A stretch of DNA of 64,000 bases from assembly GCF_000296695.1 (NCBI RefSeq), contig NZ_BAFK01000007.1, positions 1-64,000 on the forward strand. Reading direction: 5' to 3'. Numbering within the stretch: position 1 is the stretch's first letter; every line of letters begins with the position of its first letter. Made by a program: the position numbers and the translations under genes. The notes beneath the pieces were generated by a model, which saw only the letters and a list, made by a program, of their open reading frames with translations, made no database searches and was not told the origin of the DNA. This stretch comes from Rheinheimera nanhaiensis E407-8 (lineage in GTDB: Bacteria > Pseudomonadota > Gammaproteobacteria > Enterobacterales > Alteromonadaceae). Shown here one piece after another: positions 8,381 to 17,359 of the stretch.

Positions 8381-9592
8381 TCAGCGCTGCAACTGCTGCA
8401 TCTTGGTCAGCGCCTGCGCCAGATCGGCAATAATATCATCGACATGCTCCAGCCCAACCGATACACGGATTAAGCCATCGCTAATACCGGCCATTTGCCG
8501 CTCTTCGGCGGTGTAAGGGCTGTGCGTCATTGAGGCCGGATGCTGAATAAGCGATTCGGCATCGCCCAGGCTAACGGCAAGGCTTAACAGCTGGCATTGG
8601 TTAATAAAATAGCGGCTCTCGTCCAGACTGGCATTGAGCTCAAAAGCCAATACACCGCCGGCGGCTTTCATCTGACTGCCGATAAACTTATAGCCCGGGT
8701 GGCTGGGTAAGCCCGGATAGTACACTTCACGCACCGCCGGGTGTGCCGCTAAAAACTCGGCCACTTTTTGCGCGTTGCTGCAATGGCGCTCTAACCTTAC
8801 CGCCAGCGTTTTTAAACCGCGGATAATCAGCCAGGCATCATGCGGACTAATGGTAGCGCCCATGTCTTTTAGCGTGGTCAGCTTAATGGTTTTAATGGTT
8901 TCACTGTCTGACACGATAAGGCCGGCGACCACATCGCCGTGGCCATTGAGGTACTTGGTGGCACTGTGAATAATAATATCAATGCCATAGTCAGCCGGTT
9001 TTTGCAGCAGCGGCGTCATAAAGGTGTTATCGATCACCGAAATAAGCTGATGCTGGCGGCAAACATCGGCTAAAAACGCCAAGTCCAGCACCACCATATT
9101 GGGGTTAATCGGGGTTTCGGCGAACAGCATTTTCGTATTCGGTTTAATGGCCTGCTCTACCGCGGCATGATCTGTCATGTCAACAAAGCTGACTTCAATG
9201 CCATAGCGGGCAAACATATGGTTAAACAGCGCGAAACTGCAGCCATAAATCGCCTTACTGGCCAGCAGATGATCGCCCTGCTGTAAAAATGCCATGGTAC
9301 TGGCAGCGACGGCGCCCATACCGGTAGCGGTGGCAGCGGCATCGGCCATCCCTTCCAGCGCAGCAATTTTAAGCTCCAGCTCGCGCGTAGTCGGGTTGCC
9401 TAAGCGGGTATAAATATAGCCCTCGGCTTCGCCGGCGAAACGGGCAGCGCCCTGCTCGGCATTATCAAACACAAAGGTAGAACTTTGATAAAGCGGTGTG
9501 GCTAAAGTGCCATGCTGGTTTTTCTCTTTACCGGCATGAATGCAGAGTGTTTCAGCGTGGTTGTTTTTATTGTTTGGTGTGTTGTCGTGCAT
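8381..9592 (-). CDS. megL: Methionine gamma-lyase-type PLP enzyme
   Basis: Probably splits L-methionine to methanethiol, 2-oxobutyrate and ammonia with pyridoxal phosphate. The 403-residue protein belongs to the Cys/Met-metabolism PLP family. The Schiff-base lysine lies in HSATKYLNGHGDVVAGLIVS. The active-site cysteine characteristic of methionine gamma-lyases appears in YGCSFALFNHMF. SLGDAESLIQHPASMTHSPY and the LKDMGATISPHDAWLI block resemble the Pseudomonas enzyme more than cystathionine beta-lyase. A broad cystathionine/homocysteine gamma-lyase activity cannot be excluded. It is unrelated in pathway to the adjoining phhAB genes and has its own 105-bp upstream gap. Confidence 0.85.
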   Translation of the reverse strand: MHDNTPNNKNNHAETLCIHAGKEKNQHGTLATPLYQSSTFVFDNAEQGAARFAGEAEGYIYTRLGNPTTRELELKIAALEGMADAAATATGMGAVAASTMAFLQQGDHLLASKAIYGCSFALFNHMFARYGIEVSFVDMTDHAAVEQAIKPNTKMLFAETPINPNMVVLDLAFLADVCRQHQLISVIDNTFMTPLLQKPADYGIDIIIHSATKYLNGHGDVVAGLIVSDSETIKTIKLTTLKDMGATISPHDAWLIIRGLKTLAVRLERHCSNAQKVAEFLAAHPAVREVYYPGLPSHPGYKFIGSQMKAAGGVLAFELNASLDESRYFINQCQLLSLAVSLGDAESLIQHPASMTHSPYTAEERQMAGISDGLIRVSVGLEHVDDIIADLAQALTKMQQLQR

Positions 9593-9658
9593 AGAAATAC
9601 TGCTACTGAGAGTGATAGTCGCAGTAACAAATAGCAGAATCTGCCGTTAATGGAAGCA

Positions 9659-9682
9659 CGCCAGACATCTTGCAGTCTGGCG
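9659..9682 (-). terminator. Weak terminator-like hairpin after ycjF
   Basis: A perfect 8-bp stem CGCCAGAC/GTCTGGCG with an 8-base loop lies 14 bp beyond the ycjF stop. There is no U tract, so terminator activity is uncertain. Confidence 0.4.
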
Positions 9683-9696
9683 GTATCAGCTAAGTG

Positions 9697-10707
9697 TTAG
9701 GCTTTGCTGTCAGCTTTAGTTTGCAGCGCGGCTTTAAAGCGCTGCAGCAGCGCTTTACTCAGTGCGCTAAGGCTTACTTTGGCAGTCTTGCTGGCCGGCA
9801 GTGGTCTGAGCCGCTGCTGGGCCAGGTTACCCAGCCGCGCTACCAGCAAGCCGGCAATAATACCCTGGCCGGCGCGGGCAGAAATTTTTGCTGTCAGTTC
9901 ACTACTTAGCACGTCAGAGGCCATATCCAGCGCCAGTTCAGAGCCACCGGCCCACAATAACGCGCTAAACAGCTGCTTCAGTAACACCAGGCTGCGTAAC
10001 TGGCCAATACTGCCGCCATATAGCTGCGCCAGTTCACGCAGCATGCGGCTGCTGCGCCACAGTACCAACAACATGTCGGCCAGAGCAAAGGGGCTTACCG
10101 CTACGGCCATGCTGGTATCGGTCGCGGCGCGGTAAATCAGCTGCTGCGCCTCTTTGTCCAGCGGGCTTAACACCAGTTGCTCAAACAGTTGTAACTGCTC
10201 TTCGTCACTGTGCTCGGCTTTTACCGTACTGCGCCATTGCTGTAATGCTGCATCAAGCTCAGCACTGGGTGTCAGGCTCTGCGCTATCGCCTGACACAGC
10301 GCTGCCGCCTCACCATATTGCACGCTGTTAGCGATACGCTCAGCACTGTGTTGCCAGCGGCGGTTACGTGCCAAACGCCGCCATAGCATTAGCTCACGCC
10401 AACCAAGCGCCACCAGCAAAATAAGCAGCGCTAATGAAATAAGGCTGACAGCTGTACCGTACAGCCAATGCTGTTGCCAGCTTTGCTCCAGCCATTGCCA
10501 CCACTGCCAGCCTGACAACAGCAGCAAGCCAATTAAAGTGCCTGCCGCCAGCCGCCACCACCAGTTCGCGGTCGCTTTTGCCGGCACTTCAGCACTGACC
10601 ATATCTGGCTGCATCTGCTCACCGTCCAGGGCGATGGGCCCTTGCAACGGTGCAGGCTCTGCCAGCGTTTTGTCAGCAAAAAAACGTGCTTGTTTTAACG
10701 GGCTCAT
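9697..10707 (-). CDS. ycjF: YcjF family inner-membrane protein (TIGR01620/DUF697)
   Basis: Inner-membrane protein of unknown biochemical role that is part of the extended Psp regulon in enterobacteria. The 336-residue sequence has two hydrophobic segments close together (about 50-73, GTLIGLLLLSGWQWW; and about 84-104, AVSLISLALLILLVALGW). A long cytoplasmic helical region follows, with the DUF697-type end containing ISARAGQGIIAGLLVARLGN. Its ATG overlaps the ycjX stop (ATGA), so the two are translationally coupled. Naming follows the pspC-ycjX-ycjF gene order and family pattern. Confidence 0.88.
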   Translation of the reverse strand: MSPLKQARFFADKTLAEPAPLQGPIALDGEQMQPDMVSAEVPAKATANWWWRLAAGTLIGLLLLSGWQWWQWLEQSWQQHWLYGTAVSLISLALLILLVALGWRELMLWRRLARNRRWQHSAERIANSVQYGEAAALCQAIAQSLTPSAELDAALQQWRSTVKAEHSDEEQLQLFEQLVLSPLDKEAQQLIYRAATDTSMAVAVSPFALADMLLVLWRSSRMLRELAQLYGGSIGQLRSLVLLKQLFSALLWAGGSELALDMASDVLSSELTAKISARAGQGIIAGLLVARLGNLAQQRLRPLPASKTAKVSLSALSKALLQRFKAALQTKADSKA

Positions 10708-12089
10708 CTGAGTTTATCTCCGAGCAAAAATTGCAGCACATGATCCATGCGAATGTGGGGCAAGGCGGTATTGTCACGCCAGGGCTGTGGCCTAAGTTCA
10801 ATAAATTCAAATTTATGGCGGCTAAACAGCTGCGCATCTGGCTGTGCTGCCGGTACCTCGCCGGGAAAGTAGGTTACCGCTTTGCCTGTCATAGTAGTGC
10901 CGCTTAAACAGGGCTGCGCCAGACCGTCTACCTGCACATAACCGCTGTTACTGGCGCGAATGGCAGCAATCGACATTGCCTCTGAAGTCGCGGCCTGATA
11001 CAGGCTTTGTTTCAGCGGCTGTTGCAACAATTGCTGCAGCAGCAGTGTCAGCGCTTTGTGCTGCTCTGGGGTAACATGATCGGCTTTGCTGGCGGCAAAT
11101 AACACTTTATCGATGCGCGGCTTAAACAAGCGGCTTAACAGCCCGCCCGGCCCGTACTGAAAGCTCTGCAGAATAAGCTTGAGCGCCTGGCTCAGCTCAG
11201 CTAACGCATCAGCACCGGCATTAAGCGCCGCCAGACAGTCAACCAAAATAACCTGCCGGTCCAGCCGGGCAAAATAACGCTGATAAAATGGCTTAATCAC
11301 ATGCTGGCAATAGCTTTGATAATGCTGCTCCAGTTGCTTAGCCAGTGCCGGTGCAGCCTCAAGCTGCTCTGGCAGCAGCGGAAACAGCTGCAGCATAGGC
11401 GCACCGGCAAGCTCCCCCGGTACCAATACCCTACCGGGCTGGTTTAAATAAGCGCCTGGGATCTGGTGAAACTGTTGCATTAAGGTTTTGTAGGCATCGG
11501 TTAACTGCTGCAGCTGGCCGGGCGTACTCAGGCTTAAATCAGCAGATAGCAACGCTTGTTTAAACGGCTCTGCCGCCGCTTTACGGTGCGGCCGGGCAAA
11601 TAACTGCCAGCTAAACTCACACCACTTGGCATAAGTTAACTCTAACAGTGGTAAATCAAGTAGCCACTCCCCCGGGTAATCGATCACCTCCAGCGCCAGC
11701 TCACTGCTATGTTGTAACCTGGCGCGCAGCCCTTCAGCAGCTTTATAACGCAGGTTCAGGTTCAATTGGCTAAAGCCCTGCGTTGAAGGCGGCCACTGTG
11801 GCGGCTCGTGCTGCAGATAACTGAGGTTTTGATCCAGCGCAAAGCGCGGCACGCTAAGTGGTTGCTGGCTTAAACGCGCGCCTAAAAAGCGTTGCTGTTG
11901 TACCACGGCAAAAAACGGCAGGTTGTCACTGCTATCGCCTTGTGTCAGCTGATGTACCAGGGAAGTAATAAACGCAGTTTTACCGGCTCCACTTAGCCCG
12001 GTTACCCCCAAACGCAGGTGACGGTCAAGGGCCCGGCCGGTCAGCTCGCGCCCCTGATGTTGTAGTTGACTGAGAAATGACACCGGCAA
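10704..12089 (-). CDS. ycjX: YcjX family P-loop NTPase (DUF463)
   Basis: Predicted GTP/ATP-binding stress protein of the Psp regulon; its precise activity is unknown. The 461-residue sequence starts with a P-loop in HLRLGVTGLSGAGKTAFITS. EVIDYPGEWLLDLPLLELTY is a DxPG switch-like motif and FAASKADHVT is an NKxD-like variant. The end, LPHIRMDHVLQFLLGDKLR, is nearly the same as in the E. coli protein. The start appears to be TTG at 12087-12089, six bases after AGGAAG, because no ATG lies upstream of the conserved N-terminal region. It begins 14 bp after pspC. Confidence 0.9.
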   Translation of the reverse strand: MPVSFLSQLQHQGRELTGRALDRHLRLGVTGLSGAGKTAFITSLVHQLTQGDSSDNLPFFAVVQQQRFLGARLSQQPLSVPRFALDQNLSYLQHEPPQWPPSTQGFSQLNLNLRYKAAEGLRARLQHSSELALEVIDYPGEWLLDLPLLELTYAKWCEFSWQLFARPHRKAAAEPFKQALLSADLSLSTPGQLQQLTDAYKTLMQQFHQIPGAYLNQPGRVLVPGELAGAPMLQLFPLLPEQLEAAPALAKQLEQHYQSYCQHVIKPFYQRYFARLDRQVILVDCLAALNAGADALAELSQALKLILQSFQYGPGGLLSRLFKPRIDKVLFAASKADHVTPEQHKALTLLLQQLLQQPLKQSLYQAATSEAMSIAAIRASNSGYVQVDGLAQPCLSGTTMTGKAVTYFPGEVPAAQPDAQLFSRHKFEFIELRPQPWRDNTALPHIRMDHVLQFLLGDKLR

Positions 12090-12102
12090 TAGCGCTTCCT
12101 GG

Positions 12103-12519
12103 TTAAAGGTTGTTAAATTCGCGGTTTAACTGGAACCGGGCCGAGGTAACATGACGCTCCAGATCGCGTAGCCGCAACTCTAAATGGTTAAACTGGCTAT
12201 TAATATGTTGCAGAGCCTCTTTTGGCGCTTCACCGCGCTGCCAGAGGCGGGTTTTTACTTCCACCGTTTTTTCAGCAGGCAAGGGGCTGCTGTCGATAGT
12301 ATTAGCCTTTAGCGCCGCTTTGGATTTTTTCTCCAGCACCACCCAGGCGGCGATATACAACACCAGCACCAAACCACCGGCGCCAAGGAAAAACGCTGAT
12401 ACCGTTACGATGCGCACCAGCCACAGCTCCCAGCCAAAGTAGTCGGCGATGCCGGCACAAACACCGGCGATTTTGCCGTTGGCGTCATCGCGCAGCAACT
12501 CACGTTTTGGCTTAGTCAT
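12103..12519 (-). CDS. pspC: Phage shock protein C
   Basis: Inner-membrane PspC-domain protein that, with PspB, senses envelope damage and draws PspA away from PspF. Its PspC signature reads DANGKIAGVCAGIADYFGWE followed by LWLVRIVTVSAFFLGAGGLV and a hydrophobic segment to about residue 65. The cytoplasmic tail is long, ending in a predicted coiled coil (LQHINSQFNHLELRLRDLER). At 138 residues it is slightly longer than enterobacterial PspC. ATG at 12517-12519 follows GGAG and overlaps the end of pspB by 8 bp; an upstream in-frame start inside pspB is less likely. Confidence 0.93.
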   Translation of the reverse strand: MTKPKRELLRDDANGKIAGVCAGIADYFGWELWLVRIVTVSAFFLGAGGLVLVLYIAAWVVLEKKSKAALKANTIDSSPLPAEKTVEVKTRLWQRGEAPKEALQHINSQFNHLELRLRDLERHVTSARFQLNREFNNL

Positions 12520-12748
12520 GCTGCGATCTCCATTTGGGGCTTTCTGCATCTAAAATCGCTTCCAGCGTTTTTATGCGATCTGCCATTTTCTCTGCCCGCT
12601 GTGCCAAATCATTTAGCTGTGTCAGCTCCTGATCCGACAAGCCCTGTCCCATTTTACTTTTGCTGCGGTAATGCATAATGACCCAGATTGGCGCCACAAA
12701 AATCATGAACAAAATAAACGGGATGCCAATGACCTCGGTAATATCCAT
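12512..12748 (-). CDS. pspB: Phage shock protein B
   Basis: Small inner-membrane partner of PspC in the envelope-stress sensor. It has 78 residues: one N-terminal membrane helix (about 5-27, VIGIPFILFMIFVAPIWVIM), then HYRSKSKMGQGLSDQELTQL and a short coiled-coil region ending in LDAESPKWR. This matches PspB size and layout. It follows pspA after 23 bp and overlaps pspC, so pspABC are one transcript. Confidence 0.94.
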   Translation of the reverse strand: MDITEVIGIPFILFMIFVAPIWVIMHYRSKSKMGQGLSDQELTQLNDLAQRAEKMADRIKTLEAILDAESPKWRSQHD

Positions 12749-12771
12749 GTCTGCTCCTAAACGCCTGAAGA

Positions 12772-13443
12772 TCAGGCGTCTTTACCTTTTTGATTAACTT
12801 TAGCCTTTAATGCCGCCAGTTCATTATCAATTTTGTCCTGCGCTGCCAGCTCGGCAAACTCGTCTTTCAGGGTTTTCTTACCTAAATCATAGGCTTCTAC
12901 CTGAGCTTCTAAAGTATCAATTTTTTGCTCGTAACGTTCAAACTTATACATCGCATCATTGATACGGTTGCTGTCCAGCGTTTTCTTTACTTCCAGGCGC
13001 GAGGCTACCGTTTGCTGACGCATCAGCATCGACTTTTGCCGGGCTTTGGCATCAGCCAGTTTTTCTTGCAGTTGGGTGACTTCATCCTGCAACTTGCTGA
13101 TATGTTCGTCCAGGTTAGCTATATCTGCCGCTACGGTCTCAGCCTGGTCGGCCGCTTTTTGCCGTTCAATCAGCGCCGCACGGGCTAAGTCTTCGCGCTC
13201 TTTACTCAGCGCCAGCTCAGCTTTGGCTTGCCAGTCGGCCACTTCCTCCTGCAAACGGGTGACTACACGTTGCAGATCTTTTTTCTCGGCGATAGTTTTA
13301 GCCGATGACGAGCGCACCTCAACCAGGGTGTCTTCCATTTCCTGAATGATCAGGCGCACCATTTTTTCCGGATCTTCGGCTTTATCTAACAAAGCGTTGA
13401 TATTTGAGTTCACTATGTCTGAGAAGCGTGAAAAAATACCCAT
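12772..13443 (-). CDS. pspA: Phage shock protein A (IM30/ESCRT-III-like)
   Basis: Peripheral membrane protein that oligomerises on damaged inner membrane and, when idle, inhibits PspF. The 223-residue sequence begins MGIFSRFSDIVNSNINALLD with the amphipathic membrane-binding helix, then DKAEDPEKMVRLIIQEMEDT, typical of PspA/IM30, and continues as long coiled coils. It is the first gene of the pspABC-ycjX-ycjF unit and lies divergent from pspF across 185 bp. The sigma-54-like elements upstream (GG and GC pairs at about 13510-13530) do not have the exact 12-bp register, so the promoter is not assigned. Confidence 0.96.
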   Translation of the reverse strand: MGIFSRFSDIVNSNINALLDKAEDPEKMVRLIIQEMEDTLVEVRSSSAKTIAEKKDLQRVVTRLQEEVADWQAKAELALSKEREDLARAALIERQKAADQAETVAADIANLDEHISKLQDEVTQLQEKLADAKARQKSMLMRQQTVASRLEVKKTLDSNRINDAMYKFERYEQKIDTLEAQVEAYDLGKKTLKDEFAELAAQDKIDNELAALKAKVNQKGKDA

Positions 13444-13628
13444 AATATTTACCTCTATGAATGACTGTATTAGTACAGGCTAGCTTATTCAGTTTTCTTG
13501 CCAACTTTGCCAGCCATAATAAAGCAATGATTAATAACAGCTTTTATTTATTTTTCGCAAAAGCTTCTGCTACCCGGCATTATGAAATACACTACTAATT
13601 AGCCAATTTAACCAACTAATAGCACGCC

Positions 13629-14714
13629 ATGAACCGAAAATTCCAACAAGATAATCTGGTGGGCCAGTCTAACAGCTTTCTGAATGTGCTGGATCAGGTG
13701 TCACAAATTGCGCCACTGGACAAACCGGTGTTAATTATTGGTGAGCGCGGTACCGGTAAAGAGCTGATTGCCGCCCGCCTGCACTTTTTATCACAGCGCT
13801 GGGATCAACAATACTTAACGCTGAACTGCGCGTCATTAAATGAAAACCTGCTGGAAAGTGAGCTGTTCGGCCACGAAGCTGGCGCTTTTACCGGCGCCAG
13901 TAAACGCCATGAGGGCCGCTTCGAGCGCGCCCATGGCGGCACCTTGTTCTTAGACGAACTGGCCAATACACCGGCACTGGTGCAGGAGAAATTGTTACGG
14001 GTTATCGAGTATGGCGAGTTTGAGCGGGTAGGCGGTAGCCGGGCAATAAAAACCGATGTGCGGCTGATTTGTGCTACCAACGAAGACTTACCGACACTGG
14101 CCGAGCACGGCGAGTTTCGGGCAGACTTACTCGATCGGCTGGCGTTTGACGTCATTACCCTGCCGCCGATGCGCGAGCGGCGTGAAGATATCCTGGTATT
14201 GGCAGAACACTTTGCTATTAATATGGCGCGTGAGCTTGGTCTGGAGCTATTCAGTGGCTTTAGCGAGAAAGCCAAGCGCACCCTGCTGGAATATGATTGG
14301 CCCGGTAACGTGCGCGAGCTAAAAAACGTGGTCGAGCGTAGCGTATACCGCACCAATAATGCCTATGTGCCGGTGCATCATATTCAGTTAGACCCGTTTG
14401 AGTCGCCGTACCGGCCGAAACAGCGCATTAAAGCCGCACGCCAGGCCCCGCAGCCCACTGCAGCGGCTGAACCGGTAAACCCGGTAACAGCGCCGCAACA
14501 TGCGCTAATGATGCCTAAAGCCGATAAATTTGATTTTAGTCAGGTACAGGATTTTAAAACCCTGTCACAGGATTTTGAAGTAAACCTGATAAAACAGGCG
14601 CTGGCGGCTAGTCAGTTCAATCAGAAAAAGACAGCGGAGCTGCTCAACCTGACTTACCATCAACTGCGTGGCTATATGAAAAAATATCAGTTATTGGAAA
14701 GCCAACAAGCATGA
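13629..14714 (+). CDS. pspF: PspF, sigma-54-dependent activator of the psp operon
   Basis: Enhancer-binding AAA+ protein that activates pspA transcription with sigma-54 and is held off by PspA. At 361 residues it is somewhat longer than E. coli PspF (325). It lacks an N-terminal receiver, as PspF does. Motifs: Walker A GERGTGKE, GAFTGA loop in LFGHEAGAFTGASKRHEGRF, Walker B GGTLFLDEL, and a C-terminal Fis-type helix-turn-helix (NQKKTAELLNLTYHQLRGYM). A Pro/Ala-rich linker at about 260-300 explains the extra length. The stop overlaps the sapA start (ATGA), so pspF leads the sap operon here. Confidence 0.95.
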   Translation: MNRKFQQDNLVGQSNSFLNVLDQVSQIAPLDKPVLIIGERGTGKELIAARLHFLSQRWDQQYLTLNCASLNENLLESELFGHEAGAFTGASKRHEGRFERAHGGTLFLDELANTPALVQEKLLRVIEYGEFERVGGSRAIKTDVRLICATNEDLPTLAEHGEFRADLLDRLAFDVITLPPMRERREDILVLAEHFAINMARELGLELFSGFSEKAKRTLLEYDWPGNVRELKNVVERSVYRTNNAYVPVHHIQLDPFESPYRPKQRIKAARQAPQPTAAAEPVNPVTAPQHALMMPKADKFDFSQVQDFKTLSQDFEVNLIKQALAASQFNQKKTAELLNLTYHQLRGYMKKYQLLESQQA

Positions 14715-16345
14715 TGCTGAACAAGAAAGCATCTGAAGGGGGGCGCCGCGCTGCTCTGCTAGCAGCGGGCTTAATGCTAAGCGCCTGTCAACCACCGCTG
14801 CCCGATACGCTGCGCAGCGGCCTGGTATACTGCTCTGAAGGCTCGCCCGAGTCGTTTAACCCACAACTGGTGACCTCAGGCACCACTATTGATGCGATTA
14901 GTCAGCAGTTATATGACCGCTTACTGGACATTGCCCCTGGCAGCGGCGAGCTGTTACCTGGCCTGGCGCTAAGCTGGCAGGTCAGCAGTGATGGGCTCGA
15001 ATACCGGTTTACTCTGCGCCCCGACGTGCAATTTCACCGCACCGAGTATTTCAGCCCCAGCCGGCCTTTTAACGCCGAAGATGTAGTGTTTACCTTTAAC
15101 CGCATCATGCAGGACGAGCATCCGTTTCATCGGCAAGGCGGTGGCAATTATCCGTTTTTTCAAAGTGTCGACTGGGCCGCGTTGGTTAACAGTGTTACAG
15201 CGCTGGATGAGTATCAGGTGCGTTTTACCCTGAACCGGCCGGACAGTTCATTCTTATCTAACTTAGCCACTGATTTTGCTGCTATTTTATCAGCTGAATA
15301 TGGTGCCCAGTTACTGGTGGCAGGCACGCCACAGCTTATTGACAGCAAACCTGTTGGCACAGGGCCGTTTCGGTTTAAGGAATATCAAAAAGATGTACTG
15401 ATCCGTTACTATCGCCACCGTCAATACTGGCGTGAGCTGGCAAAACCAGAGCAACTGGTATTTGATATTGTGCCCAATAACGCCAGGCGGATGGCCAAAT
15501 TATTTACCCATGAATGCGATGTAGTGGCTTTTCCGCGCGTGGCCGAACTTGGCCTTATCAGTAAGCGGCCAGATGTCGATGTGCAGGAAAGTACCAGCAT
15601 GAATGTGGGCTTCTGGGCGTTTAACACCACCAAGCCGCCGTTTGATAATGTAAAAGTGCGCCAGGCGCTGGCGCTGGCGATCAACCGCGATGCCATTTTG
15701 CAGGCGGTGTATTTTGGCCACGCTACCCGTGCCAATTCGGTGCTGCCACCTACCTCCTGGGCCTATAATGACGATCTGGCAATCACAGGGTTTGATCCAA
15801 AGCGGGCCAGGGAGCTGCTAAAAGAGGCCGGTTTTGCCAATGGCTTTAGCATGGATATCTGGGCGATGCCGGTACAACGGTTATACAACCCCAATGCACT
15901 GAAAATGGCCGAGCTGATGCAAGCAGATCTGGCCCAAATTGGTGTCAGAGCCAGCATCGTATCTTATGAATGGAACAGCTTTCGCCGTAAGCTGGGTGCA
16001 AATGAGCATGACTCGGTATTAATTGGCTGGTCGGCCGATAACGCCGATCCGGATAACTTTTTCCGGCCGCTGCTTAGCTGCAGTGCAGCACAAACCGGCA
16101 CCAACAGAGCAAACTGGTGCGATGAAACCTTTGACCGCTTAATAGGCCAGGCACTGTTAACCGCCGACCAAAAACAGCGCCGCAGTTTTTACATGGCCGC
16201 GCAGCAGTATCTGAGTGAGCAGATGCCACTGGTTCCCATAGCGCACTCGCAACGCTTTCAGGCACTTAATAGCAGAATTAGCGGTGTAGAGATAAACCCG
16301 TACGGCGGTATTGCGCTGGCTGGCGCCACCAAGGAAGCACCATGA
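14711..16345 (+). CDS. sapA: SapA-type peptide ABC transporter solute-binding lipoprotein
   Basis: Solute-binding component of the Sap (sensitivity to antimicrobial peptides) importer, of the DppA/OppA cluster. The 544-residue length fits SapA. The N terminus is a lipoprotein signal, with lipobox LSAC in LLAAGLMLSACQPPLPDTLR, so the mature protein is probably membrane-anchored. VYCSEGSPESFNPQLVTSGT and the family motif RPFNAEDVVFTFNRIM are characteristic. ATG at 14711 overlaps the pspF stop; sapB overlaps its own stop by 4 bp. The ligand (antimicrobial peptide, haem or polyamine in different bacteria) cannot be read from the sequence. Confidence 0.92.
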   Translation: MMLNKKASEGGRRAALLAAGLMLSACQPPLPDTLRSGLVYCSEGSPESFNPQLVTSGTTIDAISQQLYDRLLDIAPGSGELLPGLALSWQVSSDGLEYRFTLRPDVQFHRTEYFSPSRPFNAEDVVFTFNRIMQDEHPFHRQGGGNYPFFQSVDWAALVNSVTALDEYQVRFTLNRPDSSFLSNLATDFAAILSAEYGAQLLVAGTPQLIDSKPVGTGPFRFKEYQKDVLIRYYRHRQYWRELAKPEQLVFDIVPNNARRMAKLFTHECDVVAFPRVAELGLISKRPDVDVQESTSMNVGFWAFNTTKPPFDNVKVRQALALAINRDAILQAVYFGHATRANSVLPPTSWAYNDDLAITGFDPKRARELLKEAGFANGFSMDIWAMPVQRLYNPNALKMAELMQADLAQIGVRASIVSYEWNSFRRKLGANEHDSVLIGWSADNADPDNFFRPLLSCSAAQTGTNRANWCDETFDRLIGQALLTADQKQRRSFYMAAQQYLSEQMPLVPIAHSQRFQALNSRISGVEINPYGGIALAGATKEAP

Positions 16346-17358
16346 TCCTGTACTTATTGCGGCGCTTATTTTTACTCGGTTTTGTGTTTATTGCGCTGAG
16401 TATCCTCGCCTTTAGTTTGGCTTATCTGTTTCCGGGCGAGGCCTGGCAAAATTTTAGTGGCCTGCGCGACGTACCCGCAGCTGAAATGCAAGAGGTAATA
16501 GCGCGTTACCGACTGGAGCACGGCTATCTGAGCCAATATCTGGCTTATCTGGGGCGGATTTTCAGCGGTGACTGGGGTCTGTCTTTTGCCAGTCAGCAAC
16601 CTTTATTAAAAGAGATGCTGCCTTTACTGCCGGCAACCATTGAACTGGCAGCCTATGCGTTATTTATCTCTTTTGTCATCGGTATACCGCTGGGTATTGC
16701 TGCAGCCATCAAGCCTGATGGCCTGCTTAGCAAAGCCATTTCAGCACTGGCGGTAGCCGGCTATTCGATCCCGGTGTTCTGGTGGGCGTTATTGCTGATT
16801 ATGGTGCTGTCGCTAGGGCTGGGCTGGCTGCCAACCGCTGGTCGCATTGGCGTGTTATACGAGATTAATCAGGTAACCGGCTTTATGCTGCTGGATATCT
16901 TACTGGCCGACAGCCCACACCAACAGGCTGCGCTATATAATGCGCTACGGCATTTGTTACTGCCAACTTTGGTGCTGGCAACCTTCCCGACTACGGTTAT
17001 GATACGTTTTACCCGTGACTCGATGCTGGAAGTGTGGGAGCAAAGCTACATTAAAACGGCACGGGCCAAAGGCCTTAACCGGGCGCAGGTATTGTACCGG
17101 CATGGCCTGCGCAACGCGCTACTGCCGGTGATCCGCCAAATTGGCTTACAATTTAGCACCCTGATTACGCTGGCGATGATCACCGAGGTCATTTTCTCCT
17201 GGCCGGGTATTGGCCGCTGGCTGATTGACAGTATTTATCAGCGCAACTATCCGGCTATCCAGGCCGGTCTGTTGGTGGTGTCTACTCTGGTGATCACCGT
17301 AAACATGCTGACGGAAATTTTGCACACCTTATTTAACCCGCTGGCGAGGAAACGTTAA
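16342..17358 (+). CDS. sapB: SapB, ABC transporter permease
   Basis: One of two inner-membrane permeases of the Sap importer. The 338-residue protein starts with MILYLLRRLFLLGFVFIALS, the usual first membrane helix of DppB-type permeases, and has about six transmembrane segments. The cytoplasmic EAA loop that contacts the ATPases is visible in KTARAKGLNRAQVLYRHGLR followed by NALLPVIRQIG. It overlaps sapA by 4 bp; sapC begins 1 bp after its stop. Confidence 0.94.
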   Translation: MILYLLRRLFLLGFVFIALSILAFSLAYLFPGEAWQNFSGLRDVPAAEMQEVIARYRLEHGYLSQYLAYLGRIFSGDWGLSFASQQPLLKEMLPLLPATIELAAYALFISFVIGIPLGIAAAIKPDGLLSKAISALAVAGYSIPVFWWALLLIMVLSLGLGWLPTAGRIGVLYEINQVTGFMLLDILLADSPHQQAALYNALRHLLLPTLVLATFPTTVMIRFTRDSMLEVWEQSYIKTARAKGLNRAQVLYRHGLRNALLPVIRQIGLQFSTLITLAMITEVIFSWPGIGRWLIDSIYQRNYPAIQAGLLVVSTLVITVNMLTEILHTLFNPLARKR

Positions 17359-17359
17359 G

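Noticed and set aside
13500-13535. Sigma-54 (-24/-12) promoter for pspA
   Set aside because: TGGC blocks are present, but the GG and GC pairs are 10 or 14 bp apart rather than the required 12, so I would not annotate it although the context predicts such a promoter.
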